From: Armatimonadota bacterium
Lineage (GTDB): Bacteria; Armatimonadota; HRBIN16
Direction of reading: 5' to 3'
NCBI GenBank assembly: GCA_026003195.1
Contig: BPGU01000001.1
Span: 1-64,000, forward strand
DNA: 64,000 bases
Below are positions 35,149 through 44,299 of this stretch, piece after piece. A program made the position numbers and the translations under genes. Position 1 is the stretch's first letter, and each line of letters starts with the position of its first letter. Below the pieces are notes generated by a model, which had not been told where the DNA came from, ran no database searches, and saw nothing but the letters and a program-made list of their open reading frames with translations.

Positions 35149-36684
35149 CTACAGCCAGATACGTCTATCCAGACTGCGGTACTGGATGGCTTCCGCTACG
35201 TGCGCCAGACCGATATGTTCCTCACCGGCGAGGTCAGCGATGGTTCGTGCCAGCTTCACGATGCGGTCAAAGGCTCGCGCGCTGATGCCCATTTGCTGGC
35301 TCACCTGCCTTAGCATTGCTTTCACGTCTTCCGAGAGCGGGCAGAACTGGCGCAACAGGCGCGTAGTCATCTGCGCGTTGCATCGAACGTTGGTGCCCTC
35401 AAAGCGCTTCTGTTGAATCTGGCGGGCGCGCACCACCCGCTCACGAATGGCTTCCGACGGCTCGCCCGGCTGCGTGCGCAGCAGGTCGTCGGGAGTAAGG
35501 CGCGGCACCTCGATGTGGATGTCGATGCGGTCCAGCAGTGGTCCCGACACCCTCTGCTGGTATTTGCGGATTTGCGTGGGCGAGCAGGTGCATCCATGCT
35601 GCGGGTCGCCGAAGTAGCCGCACGGGCAGGGGTTCATGGCGGCAATCAGCATGAACCGGGCAGGGTAGGCGATGCTGGCTTGCACCCGTGCGATGGTGAC
35701 AATACCATCCTCCAGTGGCTGACGCAGTACCTCCAGCACCTCGCGACGAAACTCCGGCAGCTCGTCGAGGAAAAGCACTCCGTTGTGCGCCAGGCTGACC
35801 TCACCCGGGCGAGGCACGCTACCACCTCCCACCAGTGCGGCATTACTGCTGGTATGGTGAGGCGAGCGGAAAGGACGGGTGGTCAACAACCCGGTGTTCG
35901 GAGGCAACAGCCCGGCGACGCTGTACAGTTTTGTCATCTCGATGGCTTCATCCACCGTCATCGGTGGCAGGATGGTGGGCACGCGGCGCGCCAGCATCGT
36001 TTTGCCGGAACCGGGCGGACCAATCATCACCACGTTATGCCCTCCCGCCGCAGCAACTTCCAACGCTCTTTTGACATGATGTTGTCCCTTCACATCGGCG
36101 AAGTCCACATCGTATCGGGGCGGTTGCTGGAGCAGCTGTTCGGGGTCATTGCTGAGGGGGGTAATGCCATCGCGGGTGTTCAGCAAATCCACTGCCTCCG
36201 CGAGGCTGGCGACCGGATACACCTGAATGTTGCCTACTATTGCCGCTTCGGGTGCGTTGGGCGCAGGCACGATCATGCGCTGGATGCCCTGCTGACGAGC
36301 GTGGATGGCGGTGGGCAAGACGCCGGTGACCGGGCGTACCGTGCCGTCCAGCGATAACTCGCCCAGCACGAAAGTTTCGTCCAGCCATTCGCCGTCCACC
36401 TGTCCCGCTGCCGCCAAAATGCCGATAGCGATAGGCAGGTCCAGAGCGGGGCCCTCTTTGCGCAGGTCGGCAGGAGCCAGGTTGACGGTGATACGGCGCA
36501 TGGGCCAGTGAAGTCCTGAGTTGCGGATTGCCAGACGCACGCGGTCAACCGCTTCCTGCACGGCACGGTCGGGTAAACCGACGAGGGTAAACCCGGGCAC
36601 TCCGCCCGGCTGCATGTCTACTTCCACTTCGATAGTATGTGGTTCCATCCCGTGTACAGTGCCGGAGAGTACACGAACCAGCAA
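35149..36684 (-). CDS. comM: YifB/ComM-type Mg-chelatase-like AAA+ ATPase
   Basis: 511 residues starting at TTG 36684, which has AAGGAGG six bases upstream and gives the expected LVRVLSGTVHGMEPHTIEVE start. N-terminal ChlI-like domain (GVPGFTLVGLPDRAVQEAVD, LAPADLRKEGPALDLPIAIG). The AAA+ core has GPPGSGKTMLARR, PFRSPHHTSS, GVLFLDELPEF, and the Zn-like insert NPCPCGYFG...CTCS. ComM is a hexameric helicase promoting branch migration in natural transformation, so DNA uptake is possible in this organism. The DprA neighbour often found is absent here. Confidence 0.95.
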   Translation of the reverse strand: MLVRVLSGTVHGMEPHTIEVEVDMQPGGVPGFTLVGLPDRAVQEAVDRVRLAIRNSGLHWPMRRITVNLAPADLRKEGPALDLPIAIGILAAAGQVDGEWLDETFVLGELSLDGTVRPVTGVLPTAIHARQQGIQRMIVPAPNAPEAAIVGNIQVYPVASLAEAVDLLNTRDGITPLSNDPEQLLQQPPRYDVDFADVKGQHHVKRALEVAAAGGHNVVMIGPPGSGKTMLARRVPTILPPMTVDEAIEMTKLYSVAGLLPPNTGLLTTRPFRSPHHTSSNAALVGGGSVPRPGEVSLAHNGVLFLDELPEFRREVLEVLRQPLEDGIVTIARVQASIAYPARFMLIAAMNPCPCGYFGDPQHGCTCSPTQIRKYQQRVSGPLLDRIDIHIEVPRLTPDDLLRTQPGEPSEAIRERVVRARQIQQKRFEGTNVRCNAQMTTRLLRQFCPLSEDVKAMLRQVSQQMGISARAFDRIVKLARTIADLAGEEHIGLAHVAEAIQYRSLDRRIWL

Positions 36685-36710
36685 TGCGTGCCTCCTTGTA
36701 ATGAGCAGAT

Positions 36711-37721
36711 TCACACTCGCTTCAGAGTTCTTTCCAGCCACTCCTCCAGCGCGCGGCGCATGGCAGGGGCAATCTGGGTGAACTGGAGCCCCACTCGATA
36801 GACGGCAGGAATCCGGTCTGCCACCATTCCTCCTACCCGCACCACCCGTGCCTGCCCGATGATGGTCAGGTTCGCCTCGGAGAGCGTTATCTGGAAGGAG
36901 GCTTCCTCTCCAACCGGAGGAGCCTGTGACAGCAACACCGAGAAACCTCCGCTACTCAGGTCATACAGGTCGCCGCTAAGCGTTTGCGGAGTAACTTCAC
37001 GCTCACGCCAGAACGGAAACGCCAGGCTCACCTGTCCCTGCTCGACGACGCGCTGGTATTTACGGCGCTGCAGGCGACGGATGGATACCGGCTTGCGCAG
37101 ATACAGGGATTGCCTGGGCGTCGGCGCTTTTTGAATGCGTGAACGAAACTGGTAGACGCCATCACCGCGCGTAAACTGAACGATAGCCACACCCTGTGAC
37201 AATACCTCCTGGTCTATCAGGATAGGTGATTCGATCTCCAGGGTGCGATCATCCTGCGAGAGCACCCTCGGGGTATAAGTGTAGGATACGTCGCCTCCAT
37301 AGATGTCCACCAGTACCTTCTCGCCGTTCTGTAAGAGCATTTGTGCTCCTGACACGGGGCTGCTGATCTCCCGCCAGACGAGATCAGTGAAAGCATCCAG
37401 GTCAAAGGGCTTTTGCAGCACGGCATTCGCTCCCAATCGCACCGCTTCTTCGTGCAGAGTGGGGTCGTCGAAGGCGGTAATGAGAATGCACGGTAGGCGT
37501 GGATAGTCCCGACGCATCTCCCTCAGCACCTCTACGCCTGTTTTGCGCGGGAGGCGGACGTCCAGAACCGCTACATCGATGGGTTGCGAGCGGATAATCT
37601 CCAGCGCCTGCACGCCATCCGAGGCGATAACACATTCTAAATTGGTTCTTTGCAGCCTTGCAGCCAGTACCTTGCACAGGTTGGCTTCGTTGTCCGCTAT
37701 CAGTATCTTGGGTGTAGGCAC
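36711..37721 (-). CDS. Response regulator with C-terminal YcgR-like and PilZ domains
   Basis: 336 residues from GTG 37721. N-terminal REC domain: IADNEANLCKVLAARL, phospho-acceptor Asp in DVAVLDVRLPRKTG, ILITAFDDPT and Lys in LQKPFDLDAF. The second half has a YcgR-N-like barrel (GEKVLVDIYGGDVSYTY) and a PilZ domain with RRKYQR and DLSSGGFSVLL, the RxxxR and D/NxSxxG c-di-GMP-binding motifs. It should couple phosphorylation to c-di-GMP-dependent output such as motility or polysaccharide secretion. It lies downstream of the two-component genes, separated by a terminator. Confidence 0.92.
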   Translation of the reverse strand: MPTPKILIADNEANLCKVLAARLQRTNLECVIASDGVQALEIIRSQPIDVAVLDVRLPRKTGVEVLREMRRDYPRLPCILITAFDDPTLHEEAVRLGANAVLQKPFDLDAFTDLVWREISSPVSGAQMLLQNGEKVLVDIYGGDVSYTYTPRVLSQDDRTLEIESPILIDQEVLSQGVAIVQFTRGDGVYQFRSRIQKAPTPRQSLYLRKPVSIRRLQRRKYQRVVEQGQVSLAFPFWREREVTPQTLSGDLYDLSSGGFSVLLSQAPPVGEEASFQITLSEANLTIIGQARVVRVGGMVADRIPAVYRVGLQFTQIAPAMRRALEEWLERTLKRV

Positions 37722-37862
37722 TCTGGCTACCCCTTTCCGGTACTTATCCTCGCGTTTTGACGCGATTTTTATAATAAAATACCATTCAAGTACATTGAAC
37801 AAGTTTTCCTGCAGGATTCACACCACCCTGATATAGCTGCAAGTTCCGTGCCACTCGGCGCG

Positions 37863-37885
37863 TTTTTGCCCCTTTGGGGCAAAAA
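37863..37885 (-). terminator. Intrinsic terminator of the sigma-54 regulator gene
   Basis: Perfect ten-base stem TTTTTGCCCC/GGGGCAAAAA with loop TTT, adjacent to the TAA of the regulator. The A/T runs on both sides let it work in both directions. Confidence 0.85.
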
Positions 37886-37886
37886 A

Positions 37887-39107
37887 TTACGCAATTTTTA
37901 CGGAGGCAGTGATAGACGCCGGCAAGAGTTCAGGGGTAACCAGCTCGGCGTCGCTATCCGCCAGCACGACAGCTCGCTCAATGGCGTTCTCGAGCTCACG
38001 CACATTGCCGGGCCAGTGGTAACTCATCAGGATTTCCATTGCCTCCGGGGTGCACGCTTTCAGATGTTTGTCATTCTCCTGGTTGTAGCGGTTCAGGAAA
38101 TGTTCCACCAGAAGCGGGATATCTTCCTTGCGCTCGCGCAAAGGTGGCAGGTAAATCTCCACGACGTGCAGGCGAAAGTACAGGTCCTCGCGGAAGGTGC
38201 CTGCCTTCACCATTTGCTCCAGGTCCTTGTTGGTCGCGGCGATAAGGCGTACATCCACCTTAATGGTCTTGGTGCCGCCAAGCCGTTCGAACTCCCGTTC
38301 CTGCAAGACACGCAGCAATTTCACCTGAACACTGGGAGGTACTTCGGCGATTTCGTCGAGGAACAGGGTGCCTTTGTGCGCCAGTTCGAATCGCCCCGGT
38401 TTTTGCGATGCCGCGCCGGTGAAGGCGTTCTTCTCGTGACCGAACAGCTCGCTTTCCAGCAGCGTTTCGGGCAAAGCGGCACAGGACACCGCAATGAACG
38501 GCCCATTTGCCCGATTACTGCTGTAGTGAATGGCTTTTGCTACCAGCTCTTTACCGGTTCCGCTCTCTCCGCGAATCAGCACGGTAGCACGGCTTTGAGA
38601 CACCTTCTCAATCGTCTGGTATACTTCCTGCATCACTCCGCTTCTGCCCACGATGTGGCGGAAATCGAAGGTGCTACGTAGTTGTTGACGCAGCCGCCGA
38701 TTTTCCTCTCTGAGCCGATACTCCTCCGCCGCTTTGTCTATTTTCGCTCTCAGCTCATCCAGGTCGAAGGGTTTGGTGATATAGTCCACCGCGCCGTCTT
38801 TCATTGCCTGCACAGCTGTCTGGATGGTTGGGAAAGCAGTCACCATAATCGCCCTGCTATCCGGGTGAATCTCTCGGATACGGCGCAACACGTCCAGTCC
38901 GTCTGTTCCACCCGGCAGAATCAGGTCAATGAGTAACAGATGCACTGGCTGCTGCGAGGCGATTTCCAGCGCTTTGGGACCATGCTCAGCGGTTAACACG
39001 TTATAATATTTGGAGAGGTGCGCCTCCAGGGCTCGACGGTGCCCTGGCTCATCTTCCACAATCAACAGCGTCAAAGGTATCTGTGCTTCGGATTCGGTTC
39101 TTTTCAT
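37887..39107 (-). CDS. NtrC-family sigma-54-dependent response regulator lacking the Fis-type HTH
   Basis: 406 residues. REC domain (LLIVEDEPGHRRAL, acceptor Asp in LLLIDLILPGGTDG, MVTAFPTI, ITKPFDLDEL), then an AAA+ sigma-54 activator with Walker A IRGESGTGKELVAKA, the loop ELFGHEKNAFTGA, Walker B GTLFLDEIAEVPP, sensor FREDLYFRLHVV and WPGNVRELENAIERAV. It ends soon after (LLPASITASVKIA) with no helix-turn-helix, so it must work from solution or via a partner. It is 27 bases downstream of its histidine kinase. Confidence 0.95.
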   Translation of the reverse strand: MKRTESEAQIPLTLLIVEDEPGHRRALEAHLSKYYNVLTAEHGPKALEIASQQPVHLLLIDLILPGGTDGLDVLRRIREIHPDSRAIMVTAFPTIQTAVQAMKDGAVDYITKPFDLDELRAKIDKAAEEYRLREENRRLRQQLRSTFDFRHIVGRSGVMQEVYQTIEKVSQSRATVLIRGESGTGKELVAKAIHYSSNRANGPFIAVSCAALPETLLESELFGHEKNAFTGAASQKPGRFELAHKGTLFLDEIAEVPPSVQVKLLRVLQEREFERLGGTKTIKVDVRLIAATNKDLEQMVKAGTFREDLYFRLHVVEIYLPPLRERKEDIPLLVEHFLNRYNQENDKHLKACTPEAMEILMSYHWPGNVRELENAIERAVVLADSDAELVTPELLPASITASVKIA

Positions 39108-39134
39108 CGTTCCTATTCCTCCTGTTGTGGTGCT

Positions 39135-41786
39135 TTAGAGATCCGGAATGCTCGTGCGAAGATTGTCCGATTCCCCCCAATCGATGCGCAGGGGGCGTTG
39201 TTCCGGATGTACAGGTAGCGTGATCCGCACTGCGGTTCCCACGCCCACTTCACTCTGCACCTCGATGCGGCCACTGTGGCTTTCTATGATTTTCTGCACG
39301 ATCGCCAGTCCCAAGCCTGTACCTTTGGCTTTAGTGGTGTAGAAGGGTGTGAAGATACGTTCCAAGTGCTCCGGGGGGATACCTTCGCCCGTGTCTTTGA
39401 CCGTGATACAGACGGTATCGTCGGGGGCGGGGAACGCGCTGAGATGCAGGGTGCCACCTTCTGGCATTGCCTGCACTGCATTGATAATCAGGTTGCGCAA
39501 AGCCTCCTTCAGCTGGTTAGGGTCTGCCTGGATGAGAAGCGGGGCAGGAACATCCGTCTCTATGTGGATGTGCTGTTCTCCCATATAAGGTTTCATAAAA
39601 CTTGCCGTGCTGTGAATCAACTCGTGCAGGTCCACTTCTTCGAAAACGGGCTCCACCGGGCGGGCGAAGCGCAGAAACTCCGACGTCTTCGTGTTCATTA
39701 CGTCCACTTCTGAGATGATGATATCGAGAAACTCGCACAGGTTGGGATCGCTGGCATATTCGCTGCGCAGATGTTGCGCAGAAGCACGGATAGAGCTGAG
39801 TGGATTGCGTAGTTCGTGGGCGATGGTAGCGGCGAGTCGCCCGACCGCCGCCAGCTGCCCAACACGCTGCATCTCCCTCTCCATCCGCACCTGGTAGGTG
39901 ACGTCTTCGAACACGAAAACCACCCCCTGTACGGAGCCATCAGGAGCGCGCAGGGGCGAGCTTTCGTAGTTGAAGTACATGTCTTCATGTTGGCGAGGAT
40001 GCAGCGCACACTTGAAACGCGAATGCCGTGTGCCGGTGCGGAAAGGCTGGCGAACCATCTCTGCCAGCTCGCTCCGTTCCTCTTCCGGGAGCTGGAAGTG
40101 AGCTAACAGCTCCTCCAGCTTATATCCCAGCGCTTTCTCGTGGGGCACGTTCGTAATGCGTTCGGCGGCATCGTTCCAGGTGAGCACTATCTCGTCTCTA
40201 TCAATGCTCACTACTCCCACGCCGATGCTGCTGAGCAGATTGCGCGTATACTCCCACAGGTTATGCAGCTCATTGTAGCGTCTGTCCAGGTCATGATACA
40301 AGCGAGCGTTTTCAATCGCCATGCCAGCCTGGTTGATGAACGTGGTGAGCAGCTGGATATTCGCCCGCTCGATAGGGCGCCCTGTGGGCTTGTTGTCGGC
40401 AATCACCACGCCGATCACGCGGTTGCGTGCCAGCACAGGGGCAACAAGGAATGCATTGGTGCCCAGCATTCTTCCAAAACCTCGCGCCGGCTGACCGGAC
40501 CGCTGGGCGTTTTCGATAAGCACCAGCTCTTTGCTACGCACGGCGATGCCGATGACGCCGTCTGCAACATGCACCGGTTTGTCGCCCAGCGTTTTGGGAT
40601 GGTAACCACGCAGTGCCCGAGGTATCGCCAGCTTACCCGACTCATCCAGCAAGAAGATGGCGCAACGGTCAAAACGCACGGTTTCCACGATGCCATCTGC
40701 GGTTTGCTGCAGAATCTTCTCCAATTCCAGAGTGGAGTTGACCGCTGCGCTCAGTTCGGAGAGCACCGAGAGTTCGTTCACCCGGTGTTTCAGGTCGCTG
40801 TAAAGCTGCGCGTTTTTGATGGCGGATGCCGCCTGCATGGCGAAAACGCTGAAAAGACGCATATCCTGCTCGGTGAAAAGGGGGGCTGGCTTGCGCCGAT
40901 GGATATTCAGTACGCCCATGACCTGCCCGTGTCCATCGCGCAGAGGCACGCATAATGACGCCGCGATATCCTCGCGATAAGGCACATCCTCGCCCGCGAG
41001 GCGAGGGTCGGTGCGAGGGTCGAGAATCAGCATGGGCTCGCCACTGGCGGCTACTCGTCCTGCAATGCCCTGTCCCCAGGGCACACGTGCCTGCTCGATG
41101 ACCGTCTCCGGTAAGCCGTAGCTGGAGCGAATAGCCAGCACCTGCTCATCCTCATCGAGAAGCATCAGCGAACAGGCTTGTGCCTCCATCACCTCAGCCG
41201 CTTTGCGCGTAATCAGGTCCAGCAGCGTCTGCAGATTGCTTCCCTCCATAGCTCGTCCGATCTCGTAAAGCGCAGTGACCTCTCGCAGACGCTGGTGGTG
41301 ATAGTTCTGAGCCTGTTGCAGGTGTGTTCGCGCATGCAAGCGTTCGACGCACACGCGCAGAAGAGCAGACCAGGTGCACAGCAGCTCCTGGGCACCTTCA
41401 GGCAGGGGTGTTTCCGTGAGTAGGCTAAGCACGTAGGTGTTCGGATGAGACTGCAAGGCAAAGGGGTACAACCAGGCGGAATAATCACCCAGTTCGGTCC
41501 AAGAAGGCTCGTTGGTCTGCACGGCAAGCATTATCGCTTCGGTAAGCGTATCGGTGGGAAGGTTGTCATCGGGGGGGCACCAGGGCGCCGCGTTCAAAAG
41601 CACGGTCTGGCGGGTGTAGGCATCGACTGTCCACAGTGCTGTCTGCACCGCCGTGAAGTATTGCTGTGCTTCTTGCAGCAACGTCTCTATCGCGGTGTCC
41701 GGCGCATGTAACGCAACCTGCTGGGCAATGTGCCGGGTGAAAGCATAGTGCGTCTCGACAGAATATGGATTTGCGCTCTTTCTCAT
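39135..41786 (-). CDS. Sensor histidine kinase: GAF-GAF-PAS-HisKA-HATPase
   Basis: 883 residues from ATG 41786 (AGGAG 11 bases upstream). No membrane helix, so cytoplasmic. After a variable N-terminus come two GAF domains (about 195-340 and 365-510: VMEAQACSLMLLDEDEQVLA, VRFDRCAIFLLDESGKLAIP), a PAS domain (LLSSIGVGVVSIDRDEIVLT), the HisKA H-box IAHELRNPLSSIRASAQHL with the phospho-His, and HATPase boxes (LRNLIINAVQAMP, VKDTGEGIPPEHLERIFTPF, GTGLGLAIVQKI). Paired with the sigma-54 regulator directly downstream. The GAF ligands are unknown. Confidence 0.95.
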   Translation of the reverse strand: MRKSANPYSVETHYAFTRHIAQQVALHAPDTAIETLLQEAQQYFTAVQTALWTVDAYTRQTVLLNAAPWCPPDDNLPTDTLTEAIMLAVQTNEPSWTELGDYSAWLYPFALQSHPNTYVLSLLTETPLPEGAQELLCTWSALLRVCVERLHARTHLQQAQNYHHQRLREVTALYEIGRAMEGSNLQTLLDLITRKAAEVMEAQACSLMLLDEDEQVLAIRSSYGLPETVIEQARVPWGQGIAGRVAASGEPMLILDPRTDPRLAGEDVPYREDIAASLCVPLRDGHGQVMGVLNIHRRKPAPLFTEQDMRLFSVFAMQAASAIKNAQLYSDLKHRVNELSVLSELSAAVNSTLELEKILQQTADGIVETVRFDRCAIFLLDESGKLAIPRALRGYHPKTLGDKPVHVADGVIGIAVRSKELVLIENAQRSGQPARGFGRMLGTNAFLVAPVLARNRVIGVVIADNKPTGRPIERANIQLLTTFINQAGMAIENARLYHDLDRRYNELHNLWEYTRNLLSSIGVGVVSIDRDEIVLTWNDAAERITNVPHEKALGYKLEELLAHFQLPEEERSELAEMVRQPFRTGTRHSRFKCALHPRQHEDMYFNYESSPLRAPDGSVQGVVFVFEDVTYQVRMEREMQRVGQLAAVGRLAATIAHELRNPLSSIRASAQHLRSEYASDPNLCEFLDIIISEVDVMNTKTSEFLRFARPVEPVFEEVDLHELIHSTASFMKPYMGEQHIHIETDVPAPLLIQADPNQLKEALRNLIINAVQAMPEGGTLHLSAFPAPDDTVCITVKDTGEGIPPEHLERIFTPFYTTKAKGTGLGLAIVQKIIESHSGRIEVQSEVGVGTAVRITLPVHPEQRPLRIDWGESDNLRTSIPDL

Positions 41787-41854
41787 CGACCTGCTTGCTC
41801 CTGAACGGTGTCCCACAGTGGTGAACGATCTGAGCGACGCGAACACGGATATAT

Positions 41855-42613
41855 TTATAACGCTCGTTTTTCTATTTCCGCTGTGAACTCCAGATACTGC
41901 CGAACCACCTCTTCGGTATCACCATCAGCCATCACGCGCCCCTGGTGTAACCACACTGTTCGGGTTGCTACCTGCCGTACCTGATTCATGTCATGTGATA
42001 CTAATAGAATAGTTCTGCCTTCCTGCTGGAACTCCTGTATTTTTCGCAGGCATTTATGCTGGAACGCTTCATCGCCCACTGCCAGTACCTCGTCCATCAG
42101 GATAATCTCGGGGTCGGTGTGTACCGCCACTGCAAAACCCAGACGGAGCACCATCCCCGACGAGTAAGCACGTACCGGCGTATCGATAAACTCCTCCAGC
42201 TCCGCAAACCGGATAATAGACGGTAGACGCTCCGCAATCTGCTGGCGGGTCAACCCCAGAATAATACCGTTGAAGTACACGTTCTCCAGCCCGGTCAGGT
42301 CGGGATGAAAACCGACGCCCAGTTGTAGCAGAGGCGCGACTCGCCCATTCACCTGAACCCTGCCCGCACTAGGAAGAATGACGCGCGCGACAATCGCCAG
42401 CAGGGTGGACTTCCCGCTGCCGTTGACGCCGATGAGCCCTACCGTCTCGCCGTGCCGGATGGTCAAACTGACATCCTTTAACGCCTGATGCACCTCGATC
42501 CGCCTGCGGTACCGGAACATCGACAACAGAATGCCCTTCAGCGAGGAGTAGGGCTGATGAGATAGACGATAGCTTTTGGAGACATGTTCCAGTAAGATAG
42601 CGATGTCTTTCAT
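41855..42613 (-). CDS. Polysaccharide ABC exporter, ATP-binding subunit (Wzt/TagH type)
   Basis: 252 residues from ATG 42613, which overlaps the permease stop (ATGA). Walker A IGVNGSGKSTLLAIV, H1-type ENVYFNGIILGLTRQQI, signature YSSGMVLRLGFAVA, Walker B EIILMDEVLAVGDEAF, switch His in LLVSHDMNQV. The pattern is of the O-antigen/teichoic-acid exporter subfamily. It lacks the C-terminal carbohydrate-binding extension of some Wzt proteins, so export need not depend on a terminal sugar cap. Confidence 0.95.
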   Translation of the reverse strand: MKDIAILLEHVSKSYRLSHQPYSSLKGILLSMFRYRRRIEVHQALKDVSLTIRHGETVGLIGVNGSGKSTLLAIVARVILPSAGRVQVNGRVAPLLQLGVGFHPDLTGLENVYFNGIILGLTRQQIAERLPSIIRFAELEEFIDTPVRAYSSGMVLRLGFAVAVHTDPEIILMDEVLAVGDEAFQHKCLRKIQEFQQEGRTILLVSHDMNQVRQVATRTVWLHQGRVMADGDTEEVVRQYLEFTAEIEKRAL

Positions 42614-43467
42614 GGCTGCTCTGCGAAGTCCCACTTGCGTTGATTGAAGAAAGCATAGCCCAACACAAAGATAAGCACCGATACCACACACGCTACCGCC
42701 AGCAATCCCCAGTCCATCGGCAGGGAGACGAATGTTTGCTTCTGTACCACTCCTATCTGCTGAACAGTGATGGGCGGGAGCAGAATCTTGCGGTAAGCGG
42801 TCAGCAGCATGGCAACAGGATTCAGGTGATACACCAGATAGATCCAGCGTTGTAAATCGGGGGAAGCCAGCTGGGCGTGGTACACCTGCTCCGAAAAGTA
42901 AATCACAGGCACCAGATAGAACATCAGTTGCAAGCCGATGCTGACGATGTACTTGGTGTCCTCGTAAAACACATTCAGGCAGGAGATGATGAGGCTCAGC
43001 CCTGCAATCAATAGCGTTTGGAAAAACACCAGCACAGGCAGCAGTGCCACGCTAGGCAGCAAAGGCGCGCCCACATAGCCCAGCAGGTACACAAAGAACA
43101 CCAGCAGCGCGAGCGCGAAGTGTATCAGGTTCGCCAGCACCGCTGCGAGCGGCAGCACTTCGCGCGGGAAGTACACCTTCTTTACCAGCTGTATCTGCGC
43201 CAGCACTGACTGCGACGAGTCCAGCAGAGCTGTCTGGAAGTACATCCAGGGTAAGAAAGCCGCCAGCACGTACGCCGAGTAGTTGGGAATCACCATGCCC
43301 ATGACGCGCTTGAAAACAATGGTGAGCACCGCGACTGTCACCAGCGGTACAATCAGTGACCAGAAAAAGCCCAGGTACGAGTTCTTGTAGCGCACGCGCA
43401 GTTCGCGCAGCACCAGTGTCCAGAGCAGCTCCCGATAGCGGTACAGCTCACGCAGCTCCTCAAGCAT
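42610..43467 (-). CDS. Polysaccharide ABC exporter, ABC-2 permease subunit (Wzm/TagG type)
   Basis: 285 residues with six membrane helices. An amphipathic N-terminus (YRYRELLWTLVLRELRVRYK) and NSYLGFFWSLIVPL are typical of Wzm/TagG. AAFLPWMYFQTALLDSSQSV and YLVYHLNPVAMLLTAYRKIL lie in the usual places. It forms the channel with the ATPase encoded by the overlapping next gene, exporting a lipid-linked polysaccharide. The GT4 gene further upstream may belong to the same pathway. Confidence 0.94.
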   Translation of the reverse strand: MLEELRELYRYRELLWTLVLRELRVRYKNSYLGFFWSLIVPLVTVAVLTIVFKRVMGMVIPNYSAYVLAAFLPWMYFQTALLDSSQSVLAQIQLVKKVYFPREVLPLAAVLANLIHFALALLVFFVYLLGYVGAPLLPSVALLPVLVFFQTLLIAGLSLIISCLNVFYEDTKYIVSIGLQLMFYLVPVIYFSEQVYHAQLASPDLQRWIYLVYHLNPVAMLLTAYRKILLPPITVQQIGVVQKQTFVSLPMDWGLLAVACVVSVLIFVLGYAFFNQRKWDFAEQP

Positions 43468-43482
43468 GGCTACCCCGAAAGA

Positions 43483-44094
43483 TTAAACCAGCCCCAGCTT
43501 GTGCAAAGCTTCTACCAGTGGAGGCGGATTCCAAAGCCACCCCACAGGCAGCGCCAGCCCATCTATTGCCGAGCTGTAGTAAATACCTTCTGCATCTTCC
43601 TGTTGCCGTTCGTACCATCCCCTCTCACCCAGCACGAAGAAATCCGCACGCTTGTCCTCGGGGGCGATAACCCAGTACTCGGGAACGCCCTCCATCTCGT
43701 ACTCGGCGTATTTTTCTCCTCTGTCCTGCAGCACACTCTCCGTAGAAGTGATTTCCACCACCAGGTCAGCCGGTCCATCCAGATAGGCATCTCTCAGGCG
43801 AGAGAGGTGTTCCTGTTTGACAAACAAAATATCCGGCTCGCGTGCCCGGTTCACTTTAGGCAGGCGCATCACAAACGGCGCGATGAGAACACGCCCCAAG
43901 CCTTTCTGCTCCACGTATGCTCGCAACAGCAGATACAGAAAACCTCCTAGACCTTCGTGCAGCGTGCTTACCGGACTCAAAGTGACGACCTCTCCATCTA
44001 CCCACTCCGCGCAGGTATCTTCATCCAGTGCCTGCACGAACTGCTCAAAAGTCATTTGGCTACGTCCGGGGCCCATCGCCTGTGGCAATGCCAT
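43483..44094 (-). CDS. Second Uma2-family PD-(D/E)XK protein
   Basis: About 203 residues. Starts at 44100 and 44094 are both possible; GAGGG lies eight bases before 44094. Uma2 signatures: MTFEQFVQALDEDTCAEWVD-GEVV, REPDILFVKQEH, the DLVVEITSTES strand, and EYEMEGVPEYWVIAPEDKRA. Only distantly related to the copy at 34516-35145. It lies 16 bases upstream of the exporter permease in the same direction. Confidence 0.9.
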   Translation of the reverse strand: MALPQAMGPGRSQMTFEQFVQALDEDTCAEWVDGEVVTLSPVSTLHEGLGGFLYLLLRAYVEQKGLGRVLIAPFVMRLPKVNRAREPDILFVKQEHLSRLRDAYLDGPADLVVEITSTESVLQDRGEKYAEYEMEGVPEYWVIAPEDKRADFFVLGERGWYERQQEDAEGIYYSSAIDGLALPVGWLWNPPPLVEALHKLGLV

Positions 44095-44160
44095 ACTCAT
44101 CACCCTCTGCTCATTATAACAAGGGAGAGCCTGACCGTCAATTTGCCATCCGACCTGTCT

Positions 44161-44280
44161 CTATGGCTCGCACTCTACCGGCTCGGGTCTCAGGTGATGC
44201 CACAACCAGAAGGCGAAACCAGCTACCAGGGCGATGCCGATCACCAGGTCTGCCTCATGGAAGTAGCTGCGAATGCTCTG
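44161..44280 (-). other. Possible short membrane segment or gene remnant
   Basis: Between the GT4 and Uma2 genes a 39-codon open stretch on the minus strand reads SIRSYFHEADLVIGIALVAG then FAFWLWHHLRPEP. It resembles the last helix of DedA-type membrane proteins. There is no ATG, and a stop lies directly upstream. It may be a remnant or a GTG-started peptide of 27 residues. Confidence 0.3.
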
Positions 44281-44299
44281 CTAGTCCTCTCCTGGCACC

